Below are positions 35,371-44,524 of a stretch of 64,000 nt of DNA, piece by piece. Under the pieces are notes generated by a model, which searched no databases, was not told the origin of the DNA, and was given only the letters and a program-made list of their open reading frames with translations. This DNA comes from Gordonia iterans (lineage in GTDB: Bacteria > Actinomycetota > Actinomycetes > Mycobacteriales > Mycobacteriaceae), in the NCBI RefSeq assembly GCF_002993285.1, contig NZ_CP027433.1:1054001-1118000 (forward strand), given 5' to 3'. The position numbers and the translations under genes are program-made. How positions within the stretch are numbered: position 1 is the stretch's first letter; each line of letters begins with the position of its first letter.

Positions 35371-37502
35371 GCCAGACGTCGCCCTTCGAGGCGTTCACCG
35401 GCTTTCTGGCCGAGCGGACCGGTCGCGAGCTCGGTTCGTACGACGACGTGTACGCGTACTCGGTCGCGGACCTGGCCGGCTTCTGGCGCGCGGTGTGGGA
35501 CTTCTTCGCGCTCGACGAGATCGCGGAGTCGCCGCTGGCACCCGGGGACGGTGCGGTTCTCGCGAGCGCCGCCATGCCGGGAACCTGGTTCCCGCTGACG
35601 CGACTCAATTACGTCGACGTCGTACTGCGGCAGTGCGACCGCGACGGGGCCGCGATCGTCGGACTCGACGAGGCGGGGAACCGCACAGAAGTCGCCTGGC
35701 GCGAGCTGCCCGGGCTGGTCGGGGCGGTCGCCTCAGCGCTGGCCGAGGCCGGGATCGGTGAGGGCGACGTGGTGGCCGCCTACCTTCCGGACGTCCCCGA
35801 GGCGGTGGTCGGCTTTCTGGCGACGGCTTCGCTGGGGGCGATCTGGTCCGGTTGCGGTCAGGACTACGCGCCCGACGGCGCGGCCGCGCGGCTCGGCCAG
35901 CTGCGGCCGAAGGCGCTGCTGACCTGCGCCGGGTACCGGTGGAACGGCAAGGACGTCGACAAGCGCGCCGACTCGGCCGAACTCGCTTTGCTGCTCGACG
36001 ACCTGGTGCTGCACATCCAGGTGGACGGTGGTCTCGATACGCGTGTTCGGCCAGCCGAGGGGGCGTATGCCGGTGATCGAGTAGCGCCCGAGGCGCCAGC
36101 CGAGGGGGCGTATCGAGATCCCACCCCGTGGTCCGAGATCGTCTCCGCGTCGCGCATCCCGGAGCCGGTGAAGGTCCCGTTCGATCATCCGCTCTGGGTG
36201 CTGTTCTCCTCGGGCACCACGGGCAAGCCGAAGGGGATCGTGCACGGGCACGGCGGGGTCGTCGTCGAGCATCTGAAGCAGACGGCGCTGCATGCCGGGC
36301 TGGGGCCCGAGTCGGTGTTCTTCTGGCAGACCGCGCTGAGCTGGATGATGTGGAACTTCCAGGCGGCCGGTCTGCTGGTCGGCGCGCGGATCGTCACCTA
36401 CAGCGGGTCTCCGCTGTATCCGGATGCCGATCGGCTCTGGCGGATCGTCGAAGCGGAGAAGGTCACCTATTTCGGAACCAGCCCCGGGCAGCTCAACGCC
36501 TCCCGCAAGGCGGGCCTGGTTCCCGGGCGCGACCACGACCTGTCGGCGCTGCGCACTCTCGGCAGCACCGGTTCGACTCTGCCGGCGGATCTGTTCGAGT
36601 GGGTGGACTCGAACGTCGCCGCCGGGCTGCCGATCTCGTCGATCAGCGGCGGCACCGACGTCGTCAGCGCCTTCGCCGGCGGCAGCACCGGCGTGCCGGT
36701 GGTGCCCGGGGAACTGTCGGTACGGCACCTGGGCGTCGCACTCGAGAGCTGGTCGCCGGATGCGCGCCCGCTGATCGGGGAGGTGGGCGAGCTGGTCGTC
36801 ACCAAACCGATGCCGTCGATGCCGGTGCGGTTCTGGAACGACGACGACGGCGCCGGGAACCCCGTGAGCGGGCCGAATCGAGACGGCGCCGGGAACCCCG
36901 TGAGCGGGCCGCAGCGGATCGGCGCCGGGAACCCCGTGAGCGGGCCGCAGCGGATCGGCGCGCGCTACCGCGCGGCGTACTTCGATCACGTCTGGGCGCG
37001 CCCCCTGCCCGACGAGTACGCCGGGACAGGGGTCTGGCGGCACGGCGACTGGGTGACGCTCACCGAGCGCGGCTCCCTGATGTTCCACGGCCGCAGCGAT
37101 GCGACGCTGAACCGGCACGGCATTCGGATGGGGTCGGCCGACGTCTACGAGGTGGTCGAAGCGGTGGACCGGATCGCCGAGGCCTTCGTCCTCGGAGTCG
37201 ACGGGCCCGACGGGGCGTACTGGATGCCGATGTTCGTCACCCTGGTCCCGGGCGCCCAGCTCGACGACGACCTGGTGAACGAGGTGGTGACGCAGGTGAA
37301 GACGCGGCTGTCGCCGCGGCACGTGCCGGACGAGATCGTGCTGGCGCCGGGTATCCCGCACACGCGCACCGGCAAGAAGCTGGAGGTGCCGATCACCGCG
37401 ATCCTGGCCGGCCGCTCGCACGTCGACGTCGACCCCGATGCGGTCGACGATCCGGCGCTCATCGACTGGTATCGCGAGCAGGGTGCCGCTCATCGTTGGT
37501 GA
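35367..37502 (+). CDS. Acetoacetyl-CoA synthetase (acetoacetate-CoA ligase)
   Basis: ANL ligase of about 711 residues, long for its family (about 650). The N-terminal [21 protein letters not shown] and [23 protein letters not shown] are the acetoacetyl-CoA synthetase type. [20 protein letters not shown] is the P-loop, [16 protein letters not shown] and [27 protein letters not shown] follow, and [11 protein letters not shown] carries the catalytic Lys. It would recover acetoacetate, the end product of leucine breakdown. Two repeat-derived segments explain the extra length: residues about 222-252 ([15 protein letters not shown] and following) and three 12-residue repeats ([12 protein letters not shown]) before [14 protein letters not shown] overlap with the upstream ligase. 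Confidence 0.9.
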   Translation: MSQTSPFEAFTGFLAERTGRELGSYDDVYAYSVADLAGFWRAVWDFFALDEIAESPLAPGDGAVLASAAMPGTWFPLTRLNYVDVVLRQCDRDGAAIVGLDEAGNRTEVAWRELPGLVGAVASALAEAGIGEGDVVAAYLPDVPEAVVGFLATASLGAIWSGCGQDYAPDGAAARLGQLRPKALLTCAGYRWNGKDVDKRADSAELALLLDDLVLHIQVDGGLDTRVRPAEGAYAGDRVAPEAPAEGAYRDPTPWSEIVSASRIPEPVKVPFDHPLWVLFSSGTTGKPKGIVHGHGGVVVEHLKQTALHAGLGPESVFFWQTALSWMMWNFQAAGLLVGARIVTYSGSPLYPDADRLWRIVEAEKVTYFGTSPGQLNASRKAGLVPGRDHDLSALRTLGSTGSTLPADLFEWVDSNVAAGLPISSISGGTDVVSAFAGGSTGVPVVPGELSVRHLGVALESWSPDARPLIGEVGELVVTKPMPSMPVRFWNDDDGAGNPVSGPNRDGAGNPVSGPQRIGAGNPVSGPQRIGARYRAAYFDHVWARPLPDEYAGTGVWRHGDWVTLTERGSLMFHGRSDATLNRHGIRMGSADVYEVVEAVDRIAEAFVLGVDGPDGAYWMPMFVTLVPGAQLDDDLVNEVVTQVKTRLSPRHVPDEIVLAPGIPHTRTGKKLEVPITAILAGRSHVDVDPDAVDDPALIDWYREQGAAHRW
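36030..36120. repeat. Family C palindromic element inside the acetoacetyl-CoA synthetase gene
   Basis: Starts GGTCTCGATACG (36030-36041) and ends CGTATCGAGATC (36109-36120), inverted with one mismatch, like the ends of the accA1 copy. A direct repeat CCAGCCGAGGGGGCGTAT occurs twice inside. The reading frame is open throughout. Confidence 0.8.
36849..36956. repeat. Three 36-bp tandem repeats inside the acetoacetyl-CoA synthetase gene
   Basis: Unit GGCGCCGGGAACCCCGTGAG plus CGGGCCG and nine variable bases, three times; the last two units are identical. Each encodes 12 residues ([12 protein letters not shown], then [12 protein letters not shown] twice). It lies between FWNDDD and [12 protein letters not shown], which are contiguous in normal family members. 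Confidence 0.85.
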
Positions 37503-37587
37503 CGTGGGTCAGTCCCTGTACTAGCGTGGAGACCGTTCGCCGGGTCGCCGCAGCGGGACCCAGAGAAGTCGACCCAGGAGATTCTTG

Positions 37588-38718
37588 ATGACGTATCCGC
37601 AGTCGGGCCCGAACTACGGGCAGAGCGACTCCGGCCAGGGCCAGCAGTACGGCGCCGGTCAGTACGGCCAGCCCCAGTACGGCGCGACGCCCCAGTACGG
37701 GTCGGATCAGTACGGGTCCGCCCCATACGGTCAGCAGCAGCAGTACGGCGCCGGCGGTCAGCAGTACGGCACCGGTGCACAGCAGCAGTACGGGTCCGCC
37801 CAGCAGTACGGCCAGCAGCAGTACGGCCAGCAGTACGGCGAATCGCCGCAGTACCAGGCGCCGAAACCGCCGTCGCAGGGGCTGCCCGCCAACACCGGCC
37901 AGATCCTGTCGCTCGTGGTCGGCGCCCTGGGCGTCGTGATGCTGTTCTGCGGCTTCCTCGCGGGCTACAAGGTCGACGGCGAGTACATCTCCCGCTCGGT
38001 GAAACTCTTCGAGACCGGCTTCGTCGCCCCGTACTCCCTGTTCGTGGTGGCCGGCGTGCTGGGGCTGCTCACCCTGCTGGCCGGGGCCGGCAAGCAGGTC
38101 GTCGCGGGCATCACTGCGCTCAGTCTGGTGGCGGCGATCGTCACGATCTTCCAGTTCGCGACGAACGACGGCAACGGCGTCGGCGCGATTCTGCTGATGG
38201 TGTTCTCGATCCTCGGCACCCTCGCCGCGGCGGTGTGGCTGCTGGTCGAGTGCGGGCAGATCAAGACCGCTCCGGCGGGGGCCGCGGCTTCGGCCGATTC
38301 GGCCGCTGCGACGTCTGCTGCCGCCACGTCGGCGGCCTCGACGTCTGCCGCGGGCGCCGCCGGCTACTCGTACGGCGACCAGGGCGCGTCGGGTCAGGCA
38401 CCGTCGGGTCAGGCACCGTCGGGTCAGGCACCGTCGGGTCAGGCACCGTACGGACAGTCGTCGGGGGCGCATGCCGCGCCGTCGTACGGCGACTCGTCGT
38501 CCTCGTACGGCTCCGGCGCGACGGGATCCTCCTACGGTGCCACTCCGTCGTACCAGCCGCCGGCCGATGCGGATGCGACCACGTTCGCGTCCTCGCCGTC
38601 CGGCTCGGAGACCTCCGTGCTCGGCGGTGGCGGCGACGGCTCGGAGACGACGGTCTTCGGCACCGCCGATCGCGCCGACAACTCCGAAGGCGGCCAGGGC
38701 TCGGACTCCGCCAAGTAA
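37588..38718 (+). CDS. DUF5336 membrane protein (Rv0954-like), QYG-rich
   Basis: 376 residues. Residues 1-95 are Gln/Tyr/Gly repeats (QYGQPQYG, QQQYG), predicted disordered and cytoplasmic. Four transmembrane helices follow (QILSLVVGALGVVMLFCGFLAGYK, then YSLFVVAGVLGLLTLLAG and two more). The tail has Ala/Ser stretches, four exact 15-bp repeats encoding GQAPS, and DATTFASSPSGSETSVLGGG. It is the positional counterpart of Rv0954, next to the DUF6350 gene and purN-purH. ATG 37588 with CAGGAG at 37575-37580. TACTAG near 37519 could be a -10. The biochemical role is unknown. Confidence 0.85.
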   Translation: MTYPQSGPNYGQSDSGQGQQYGAGQYGQPQYGATPQYGSDQYGSAPYGQQQQYGAGGQQYGTGAQQQYGSAQQYGQQQYGQQYGESPQYQAPKPPSQGLPANTGQILSLVVGALGVVMLFCGFLAGYKVDGEYISRSVKLFETGFVAPYSLFVVAGVLGLLTLLAGAGKQVVAGITALSLVAAIVTIFQFATNDGNGVGAILLMVFSILGTLAAAVWLLVECGQIKTAPAGAAASADSAAATSAAATSAASTSAAGAAGYSYGDQGASGQAPSGQAPSGQAPSGQAPYGQSSGAHAAPSYGDSSSSYGSGATGSSYGATPSYQPPADADATTFASSPSGSETSVLGGGGDGSETTVFGTADRADNSEGGQGSDSAK

Positions 38719-38738
38719 GCGCCTCTCTCTCCAACACG

Positions 38739-38769
38739 CCGCCGCCCCGGTCCGCGACCGGGGCGGCGG
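38739..38769 (+). terminator. Terminator hairpin after the DUF5336 gene
   Basis: CCGCCGCCCCGGTC (38739-38752) pairs perfectly with GACCGGGGCGGCGG (38756-38769) around CGC and is followed by TGTGTTT. Confidence 0.85.
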
Positions 38770-38851
38770 TGTGTTTCCGTCGATCACATTTCGGTCGCTC
38801 CCGGCGCGCCACCGGGCGTGTCCGGCGGTCCCCGTGCCACCCTCGAAGGCG

Positions 38852-40348
38852 ATGTCTCCCACCACCGAATCGCTGGCCACCCGTCTCCGTCGGGGTCGCG
38901 TGTCCGCGCGCGTCGACGCCACCCCGGGCCGGGCGGCGACGTGGAGCCTGGTGAAGGTGGCGGCGGCGGTTCCGGTCGTCGTCACGGTGGTCCTCGCGGT
39001 GCTGATCGCACTGACCAAAGCCCTGGCCGGCGGTGCCTTCTCGGGTCTGGCTGCGCAGGTCGGCGCGGGGTGGCTGGTGGTGAATCAGGTGCCGCTCACG
39101 GTCGGCGGGGTCACCGTCGGCGTGCTGCCGCTGCTGCCGACACTGCTGGTGATCTGGGCGGTCGCCGTGCTGACCGGGCGCGCGGCGCGGAACGTGGAGA
39201 GTCTGCACGAGGTGGCCAGTGTCGCCGGGGCCGCGCTCGCCGGGTCGCTGCTGTGGACGGCGCTGGCCCTCGCGGTGGTCGCCGACGGGTCCGCGGTCTC
39301 GTCGATCGGGCAGGCCGCGCCGTTGCCGGCCTTCGGCTACACCCTCCTGGTGCAGGGGCTCGGGGTGGCGATCGGCGTCGGACGGCGTTGCCTGCAGCCG
39401 CTGTTGCAGGTCTATGACTTCCCGGTAGCGGACCGGGTGGGCGCACGCGCGGGCGGGCTCGCCTTTCTCGGGCTGGTGGCCGGCGGGGCACTGCTGGTCA
39501 CCGTCGGGCTCGTGGTCAAGTGGGAGCGCGTGGGGCAGTTGATCGCCGGCGGCCACTCCTTCGACGGGTACCTCGGCCTCACAGTCCTCTCCGCCCTGTA
39601 TCTGCCGAACGTGGTGATCGGCGCCGCGGGGATCTCGGTCGGGGCCACCGCGCAGGCCGGCACCGCCAGCGTGGACGCACTCGCGGTGCACGCCGGTGCG
39701 GTTCCGCCGCTGCCGATCCTGGGAGTGCTTCCCGAGGAGAGCCCCGGACCGATCGGTCTGCTGGTGTTCGTGCTGCCGCTCGTGGTCGGCGGGCTCGCCG
39801 GCTGGTACTGCCGAAGCGTCGACGTGGTGCAGCACCTGCGGGCGGTCGGGGTCGCGGCGGCGGTCTGCGCGGCGCTGATGGTGCTCGGTGCGGGACTGGC
39901 CGGCGGGGGCGCCGGTGAGCTCGGTCGTGTCGGGGTCAGCGCCCCGCTCGCCGGCGTGTACTGCTTCGCCTGGGTGGCGCTGGCCGGTGCGCTGGTCGCG
40001 GGGGCGCACCAGCTCTCCCCGTCGGTACGCCGGCTGCGCTCCGAGCCGGACGTCGGGTTCGACCTGGACGAGTTGCTTGCCGACGAGGAGTTCGCCGATC
40101 TGGAGATCGTGGACGAGGACGACCTGGACCAGACGCCGAACCGTTCGGAGTCTCGTTCCGGCTCGAGTGACGCCGCCGACGACGACACCGCCGAGATCGC
40201 CGCCGTTGATGACGACAGCACCGACGACGACAGCACCGACGACGACACCGAGGTGACCGCTGAGCTGAGCGTCACTCCGGACGACACCGAAGACGCCGTG
40301 TCACCTGCGCCAGGACCCGAGCGCGGGCCCGGCGACGGCCCGCACTAA
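38852..40348 (+). CDS. DUF6350 polytopic membrane protein (Rv0955-like)
   Basis: 498 residues with about eleven hydrophobic helices in the first 400 and an acidic tail rich in Asp/Glu/Thr (DDDSTDDDSTDDDTEV). It starts MSPTTESLATRLRRGRVSARVDATPGRAATWSLVKVAAAV. The family sits between the DUF5336 gene and purN in Mycobacteriales and is often described as a cell-division membrane protein on the basis of corynebacterial work; I can only support membrane location here. ATG 38852 has GAAGG upstream at 38845. It ends 9 bp before purN, which has its own promoter-like hexamer. Confidence 0.8.
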   Translation: MSPTTESLATRLRRGRVSARVDATPGRAATWSLVKVAAAVPVVVTVVLAVLIALTKALAGGAFSGLAAQVGAGWLVVNQVPLTVGGVTVGVLPLLPTLLVIWAVAVLTGRAARNVESLHEVASVAGAALAGSLLWTALALAVVADGSAVSSIGQAAPLPAFGYTLLVQGLGVAIGVGRRCLQPLLQVYDFPVADRVGARAGGLAFLGLVAGGALLVTVGLVVKWERVGQLIAGGHSFDGYLGLTVLSALYLPNVVIGAAGISVGATAQAGTASVDALAVHAGAVPPLPILGVLPEESPGPIGLLVFVLPLVVGGLAGWYCRSVDVVQHLRAVGVAAAVCAALMVLGAGLAGGGAGELGRVGVSAPLAGVYCFAWVALAGALVAGAHQLSPSVRRLRSEPDVGFDLDELLADEEFADLEIVDEDDLDQTPNRSESRSGSSDAADDDTAEIAAVDDDSTDDDSTDDDTEVTAELSVTPDDTEDAVSPAPGPERGPGDGPH

Positions 40349-40351
40349 TCT
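40346..40351 (+). promoter_or_regulatory. -10 hexamer of purN (leaderless)
   Basis: TAATCT overlaps the stop of the upstream gene and is followed by CGTGGT and GTG at 40358, the leaderless geometry. Confidence 0.5.
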
Positions 40352-40357
40352 CGTGGT

Positions 40358-40978
40358 GTGAACAGCCCCGCCGCAACCCGTGTGCCCGTGGTCGTGCTGG
40401 CGTCGGGCACCGGGTCGCTGCTGGCCGCGATCCTCGACCGGGCTGCTGCGCCGTCGTCGTCGTACGACGTGGTGGCGGTGGCTGTCGACCGGGACTGCCC
40501 GGCCGGGCAGATCGCCCGGGACGCCGGGATTCCGGTGATCGCGTGCGCGCTGGCCGACTACCCGGATCGCGATGCGTGGGATCGCGCGTTAACCGTCGAG
40601 GTCGGCCGGTGCGGGCCGGCGTGGGTGGTGACGGCCGGCTTCATGAAGATCCTCGGACCGGCTTTCCTCGGCGCCTTCGCCGAGCGCGTGATCAACTCGC
40701 ATCCCGCGCTGCTGCCGGCGTTTCCGGGTGCCCACGGCGTCGCCGACGCACTCGCGTACGGCGTCAAGGTGACCGGCTGCACCGTGCACCTGGTCGACGG
40801 GGGCGTCGACACCGGACCGATTCTCGCGCAGGGCGTGGTCGACGTGTTGCCGGACGACACCGTCGAGACGCTGCACGAGCGAATCAAGATCACTGAACGC
40901 GACCTCCTCCCGACCGTGGTGGAGGCCGTGGTGACCCGCGGTGTGGTCACCGATGGACGAAAGGCATACATCCCGTGA
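40358..40978 (+). CDS. purN: Phosphoribosylglycinamide formyltransferase
   Basis: 10-formyltetrahydrofolate-dependent formylation of GAR, third step of purine synthesis. 206 residues. [17 protein letters not shown] is the phosphate-binding loop, [39 protein letters not shown] contains the catalytic Asn-x-His and [10 protein letters not shown] loop, and [17 protein letters not shown] the catalytic Asp. Starts with GTG and its TGA overlaps the GTG of purH, so PurN and PurH are translationally coupled. Corresponds to Rv0956. Confidence 0.97.
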   Translation: MNSPAATRVPVVVLASGTGSLLAAILDRAAAPSSSYDVVAVAVDRDCPAGQIARDAGIPVIACALADYPDRDAWDRALTVEVGRCGPAWVVTAGFMKILGPAFLGAFAERVINSHPALLPAFPGAHGVADALAYGVKVTGCTVHLVDGGVDTGPILAQGVVDVLPDDTVETLHERIKITERDLLPTVVEAVVTRGVVTDGRKAYIP

Positions 40979-42537
40979 ACGCACCCGACCGTCGCCCCCT
41001 CCGGCGCGCACTGATCAGCGTCTACGACAAGACCGGGCTCGGCGAGCTCGCCGCCGCTCTGCACGCGGCCGGCGTCGAGATCGTCTCGACCGGTTCCACC
41101 GCCAAGACCATCGCGGCCGGCGGCGTGCCCGTCGTGGAGGTCAGTGAGCTGACCGGCTTCCCCGAGTGCCTGGAGGGACGGGTCAAGACGCTGCATCCGC
41201 GGGTGCACGCCGGCGTGCTGGCCGACACCCGCAAGGACGACCACCTGCGCCAGCTCGACGAGCTGGAGATCAAGCCCTTCGAGCTGGTGTGCGTCAACCT
41301 GTACCCGTTCACCGAGACAGTCGCCTCGGGCGCGTCGCCCGACGAGTGCGTCGAGCAGATCGACATCGGCGGGCCGTCGATGGTGCGTGCCGCAGCCAAG
41401 AACCACCCGTCGGTGGCCGTCGTCGTGGACCCGGCGGACTACGCGGGCGTCGCCGATGCCGTGAGCGCGGGGGGCTTCACCCTCGACGAGCGCAAGGCGC
41501 TGGCGGCCAAGGCGTTCCGGCACACCGCCGACTACGACGTCGCCGTCGCCTCGTGGATGAGCAGCGTGGTCGCACCGCCGGCGGAGAGTGACTTCCCGGT
41601 GTGGGCCGGTGCGACGTGGGAGCGTTCGGCGGTCCTGCGCTACGGCGAGAACCCGCATCAGGCGGCGGCGCTGTACGTCGACGAGTCCGGGGCCCCCGGC
41701 CTGGCTCAGGCGCAGCAGCTGAACGGCAAGGAGATGTCGTTCAACAACTACACGGACGGCGACGCCGCGTGGCGCGCCGCGTACGACTTCGACGAGCCGG
41801 CCGTCGCGATCATCAAGCACGCCAACCCGTGCGGGATCGCCGTCGGCGGCGACATCGCCGAGGCGCACCGTAAGGCGCACGCCTGCGACCCGGTGAGCGC
41901 TTACGGCGGTGTGATCGCCGCCAACCGGGAGATCAGCGTCGAACTGGCCGAGCAGGTGGCCGACATCTTCACCGAGGTGATCATCGCGCCCGGCTTCGCC
42001 GACGGCGCCCTCGACGTGCTGACCCGCAAGAAGAACCTGCGCCTGCTCGTCGCCGCACCGCCGGCCGCGGCGGCCCGCGAACTGCGCCCGATCTCCGGCG
42101 GTCTGCTCATCCAGGCCCGCGACGTGATCGATGCCGAGGGCGACGACCCCGCCAACTGGACGCTCGTCTCGGGTGACGCGGCGGACGCCGCGACGCTGGC
42201 CGACCTCGAGTTCGCCTGGCGCGCGGGGCGCTCGGTCAAGTCCAACGCGATCCTGCTGGCGCACGACGGCGCCTCCGTCGGCGTCGGCATGGGACAGGTG
42301 AACCGGGTCGACTCGGCGCACCTGGCCGTGCAGCGCGCCGGGGTGCGCGCCGCCGGTTCGGTCGCTTCGTCGGACGCCTTCTTCCCGTTCCCGGACGGTC
42401 TGCAGGTGCTGAGCGACGCGGGCGTGCGTGCGGTGGTGCAGCCCGGCGGCTCGGTGCGCGACAACGAGGTGATCGAGGCCGCCCAGGCCGCGGGCGTGAC
42501 GATGTACATCACCGGAGCCCGCCACTTCGCCCACTGA
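40975..42537 (+). CDS. purH: Bifunctional AICAR formyltransferase / IMP cyclohydrolase
   Basis: Last two steps of IMP synthesis, 520 residues. The N-terminal cyclohydrolase domain has [47 protein letters not shown] and [16 protein letters not shown]. The C-terminal transformylase domain has [44 protein letters not shown] with the catalytic Lys-His, and [18 protein letters not shown] with [11 protein letters not shown]. Complete. GTG start within the purN stop. Followed by a repeat element rather than a terminator. Confidence 0.98.
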   Translation: MNAPDRRPLRRALISVYDKTGLGELAAALHAAGVEIVSTGSTAKTIAAGGVPVVEVSELTGFPECLEGRVKTLHPRVHAGVLADTRKDDHLRQLDELEIKPFELVCVNLYPFTETVASGASPDECVEQIDIGGPSMVRAAAKNHPSVAVVVDPADYAGVADAVSAGGFTLDERKALAAKAFRHTADYDVAVASWMSSVVAPPAESDFPVWAGATWERSAVLRYGENPHQAAALYVDESGAPGLAQAQQLNGKEMSFNNYTDGDAAWRAAYDFDEPAVAIIKHANPCGIAVGGDIAEAHRKAHACDPVSAYGGVIAANREISVELAEQVADIFTEVIIAPGFADGALDVLTRKKNLRLLVAAPPAAAARELRPISGGLLIQARDVIDAEGDDPANWTLVSGDAADAATLADLEFAWRAGRSVKSNAILLAHDGASVGVGMGQVNRVDSAHLAVQRAGVRAAGSVASSDAFFPFPDGLQVLSDAGVRAVVQPGGSVRDNEVIEAAQAAGVTMYITGARHFAH

Positions 42538-42552
42538 CACCGGAGTCGCCGA

Positions 42553-42672
42553 TCGAGCGGTCCTTCGTTGATCGAGCGGAGTCGAGATCGCGGTCTTGTG
42601 TTTCGCTGGTTGAGCTCCTCTTCGGTGGTCGAGTAGCAGCGCGAACGAAGTGAGTCGCTGAGTATCGAGACC
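42553..42672. repeat. Family C element between purH and the TauE gene
   Basis: Contains GATCGAGCGGAGTCGAGATC, then GTTGAGCTCC, GGTGGTCGAGTAGCAGCGCG and AACGAAGTGAGTCGCTGAGTATCGAGACCCC. The right part is near-identical to the right arm of the element at 55235-55343 (GAGTAGCAGGGCGAACGAAG, then TGAGTCCTGCGTATCGAGACC). Confidence 0.75.
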
Positions 42673-42723
42673 CCGGTGGCGCCGATTCGGACGGTGCCGA
42701 TGCGCAGGTGAAGGAGGTCCGCG

Positions 42724-43494
42724 GTGTCCCTCGCCGATCTCGCGCTTCTCCTGGCCGCGGGCTTCGCGGCCGGCATCGTCGGTTACGTGACCGGCCTGGC
42801 GTCCCTCCTCAGCTATCCGGCGCTGCTGCTCGTCGGGCTGCCGCCGATCACCGCTAACGTGACCAACACCGTCGCGATGGTCGCGGTGGGTGTCGGGAGC
42901 TTCGCCAAGTCCGGCCGAGTGCTCCTGGAAGAGGATCCGTCGACCCCGCTCGGGACAGGCGGCGGCAAACCCCTGGCGCGAGCCGGCGCCGTCGCGGTGC
43001 TCGGCGGGGCGGTCGGTGCGGGCATCCTGCTCGTGTCCCCGGACCGGGCCTTCGAGTCGGTGGTGCCGTTCCTGGTGGCGTTCGCGTCGATCGCGCTCCT
43101 GCTGCAGCCGCGCCTGCGTGCGCGGATGGTCGGGCGCGCCGGCCACCCCGGCTGGTGGCTCGTCGGGGTCTTCGTCATCTCGATCTACGGCGGCTATTTC
43201 GGGGCCGGTGCCGGTGTGATGTTCGTGGCGCTGGCGATGGTGCTGTCCGGGTTGCCGCTGTGGCGCGCCGTACTGCTGAAGGCAGCGCTGCTCGGGATCG
43301 CCAATGCCGTCGCGGCGGTCGCCTTCATCGTGTTCGCCCAGGTGCACTGGGGCGCCGCGATCGCGATGGGTCTGGGCTGCCTGCTCGGCGGCTGGGCGGG
43401 TCCGCCCGTCGTCGCCCGACTGCCCGCGACTCCGCTGCGGATCACGATCGGCCTCGGAGGCTTGGGGCTGGCCGTCTGGCTCGCTCTCGCCTGA
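42724..43494 (+). CDS. TauE/SafE (TSUP) family sulfite/sulfonate-type exporter
   Basis: 256-residue integral membrane protein with eight or so hydrophobic helices. Both TSUP half-repeat motifs are visible: AAGFAAGIVGYVTGLASLLSYPALLLVGLPPITANVTNTVAM near the start and YGGYFGAGAGVMFVALAMVLSGLPLWRAVLLKAALLGIANAVAAV in the second half. Such proteins move sulfite, sulfonates or organic acids; the substrate is not determined. GTG 42724 has GAAGGAGG 5-6 bp upstream. The loop LLEEDPSTPLGTGGGKPL appears to contain a short family D repeat. Confidence 0.88.
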   Translation: MSLADLALLLAAGFAAGIVGYVTGLASLLSYPALLLVGLPPITANVTNTVAMVAVGVGSFAKSGRVLLEEDPSTPLGTGGGKPLARAGAVAVLGGAVGAGILLVSPDRAFESVVPFLVAFASIALLLQPRLRARMVGRAGHPGWWLVGVFVISIYGGYFGAGAGVMFVALAMVLSGLPLWRAVLLKAALLGIANAVAAVAFIVFAQVHWGAAIAMGLGCLLGGWAGPPVVARLPATPLRITIGLGGLGLAVWLALA

Positions 43495-43577
43495 CCGATC
43501 GGTCGCCGCACGGCGGGGTCGCCGTACGACACCGGACCGCTCAGCGCCGCGGGCGGCAATATTCCCTCGGCGGACCG

Positions 43578-44465
43578 CTATCGGCCGGTGTCGTCACGCG
43601 CCGACCGCCGTCGGTGGCGATCCTTGCGGGTGATCGCCCGGATGTCTTCGAGGACCTCGGCCCAGCCGAAGAGGACGTCGTCGTAGGTGAGGCGGATGAC
43701 GATCCAGCCGTCGATCACGGCCTTGCGGTCGCGTGTGCGGTCGGCCTGGAACTCCGCGGCGGACGAGTGGTACTGGCGTCCGTCGCATTCGATCACGAGC
43801 CGGCCGATCCGCAGGTCGGAGTGGCCCACGCCCTCGACACGCGGTTGCACCACCACCTTGTAGCCGAGAGCGCGCAGTCGCACCCGGACGATGGACTCGG
43901 TCCCGGACTGCGCATCACAGTCGGTCTTGGCGAACCATCCCTGGACCCGGGCGGGGAGTGTTCCCATCGCGCCGCGGAGGGCGTCGGCGGACAGGCCCAG
44001 CGCGTTCTGCACGGAATCGCACACGGCGATCCAGTCCTCCTCGCGCATGCAGCGCGCCGCGCATTCGAGGGCGGTGACGACCGGATCGACCGCCGTCCGG
44101 CCGGCGGCGGTCCGGGAGAACCCACGACAGGACTGCTGGTACTGCGGCGAACTCCGGGCGCGGCGCACGTGATCGTTCGAGTATCCGGGAGGTACCCAGA
44201 AGCCGTAGTACTTCAGGGCGGACACGCAGGCGAGCACGCCACCCGCGCTCACCGCGTCCTTGACCACACTGTGACAGCCCGGTGCCGCGTACCAGTCCTT
44301 GCGTGGCGAGTCGAGTTCCTCCGCGGCGAGCATGCGCAGCCGTTCGCGTCGGCTGATCGCGAGTCTTTCGAGTTCGTCTCGGTGGAACACCCCGTGGACC
44401 GTGCCACCGTGGCCGGTGTCGATCGACGTGACCGACACGGTCCCTGCTGCTGATGATTCCCCCAT
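43578..44465 (-). CDS. AbiEi-like N-terminal domain fused to DUF559/Vsr-like nuclease domain
   Basis: 295 residues. The N-terminus (GVFHRDELERLAISRRERLRMLAAEELD ... KDWYAAPGCHSVVKDAVSAGGVLACVSALKYYGFWVPPG) resembles the winged-helix domain of AbiEi-type antitoxins. The C-terminus (ESIVRVRLRALGYKVVVQPRVEGVGHSDLRIGRLVIECDGRQYH, then DRKAVIDGWIVIRLTYDDVL) is the PD-(D/E)xK-like DUF559/Vsr fold with D-x-N-x-E-x-D-G-like residues. Proteins of this build are common singletons in actinobacteria. No toxin partner is adjacent, so a toxin-antitoxin role is not supported. A nuclease activity is possible but unproven. Confidence 0.75.
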   Translation of the reverse strand: MGESSAAGTVSVTSIDTGHGGTVHGVFHRDELERLAISRRERLRMLAAEELDSPRKDWYAAPGCHSVVKDAVSAGGVLACVSALKYYGFWVPPGYSNDHVRRARSSPQYQQSCRGFSRTAAGRTAVDPVVTALECAARCMREEDWIAVCDSVQNALGLSADALRGAMGTLPARVQGWFAKTDCDAQSGTESIVRVRLRALGYKVVVQPRVEGVGHSDLRIGRLVIECDGRQYHSSAAEFQADRTRDRKAVIDGWIVIRLTYDDVLFGWAEVLEDIRAITRKDRHRRRSARDDTGR

Positions 44466-44524
44466 GTGAAGTCAGACGCACGAGGTGCGGTTCCGGTTCC
44501 CTCGGCGCCCCGGGGCCGGGCCGT

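Noticed and set aside
40558..43347. 929-codon minus-strand open frame across purN, purH and TauE
   Set aside because: Shadow frame caused by high third-position G+C; composition is His/Arg/Gly-rich and it is antisense to three well-identified genes.
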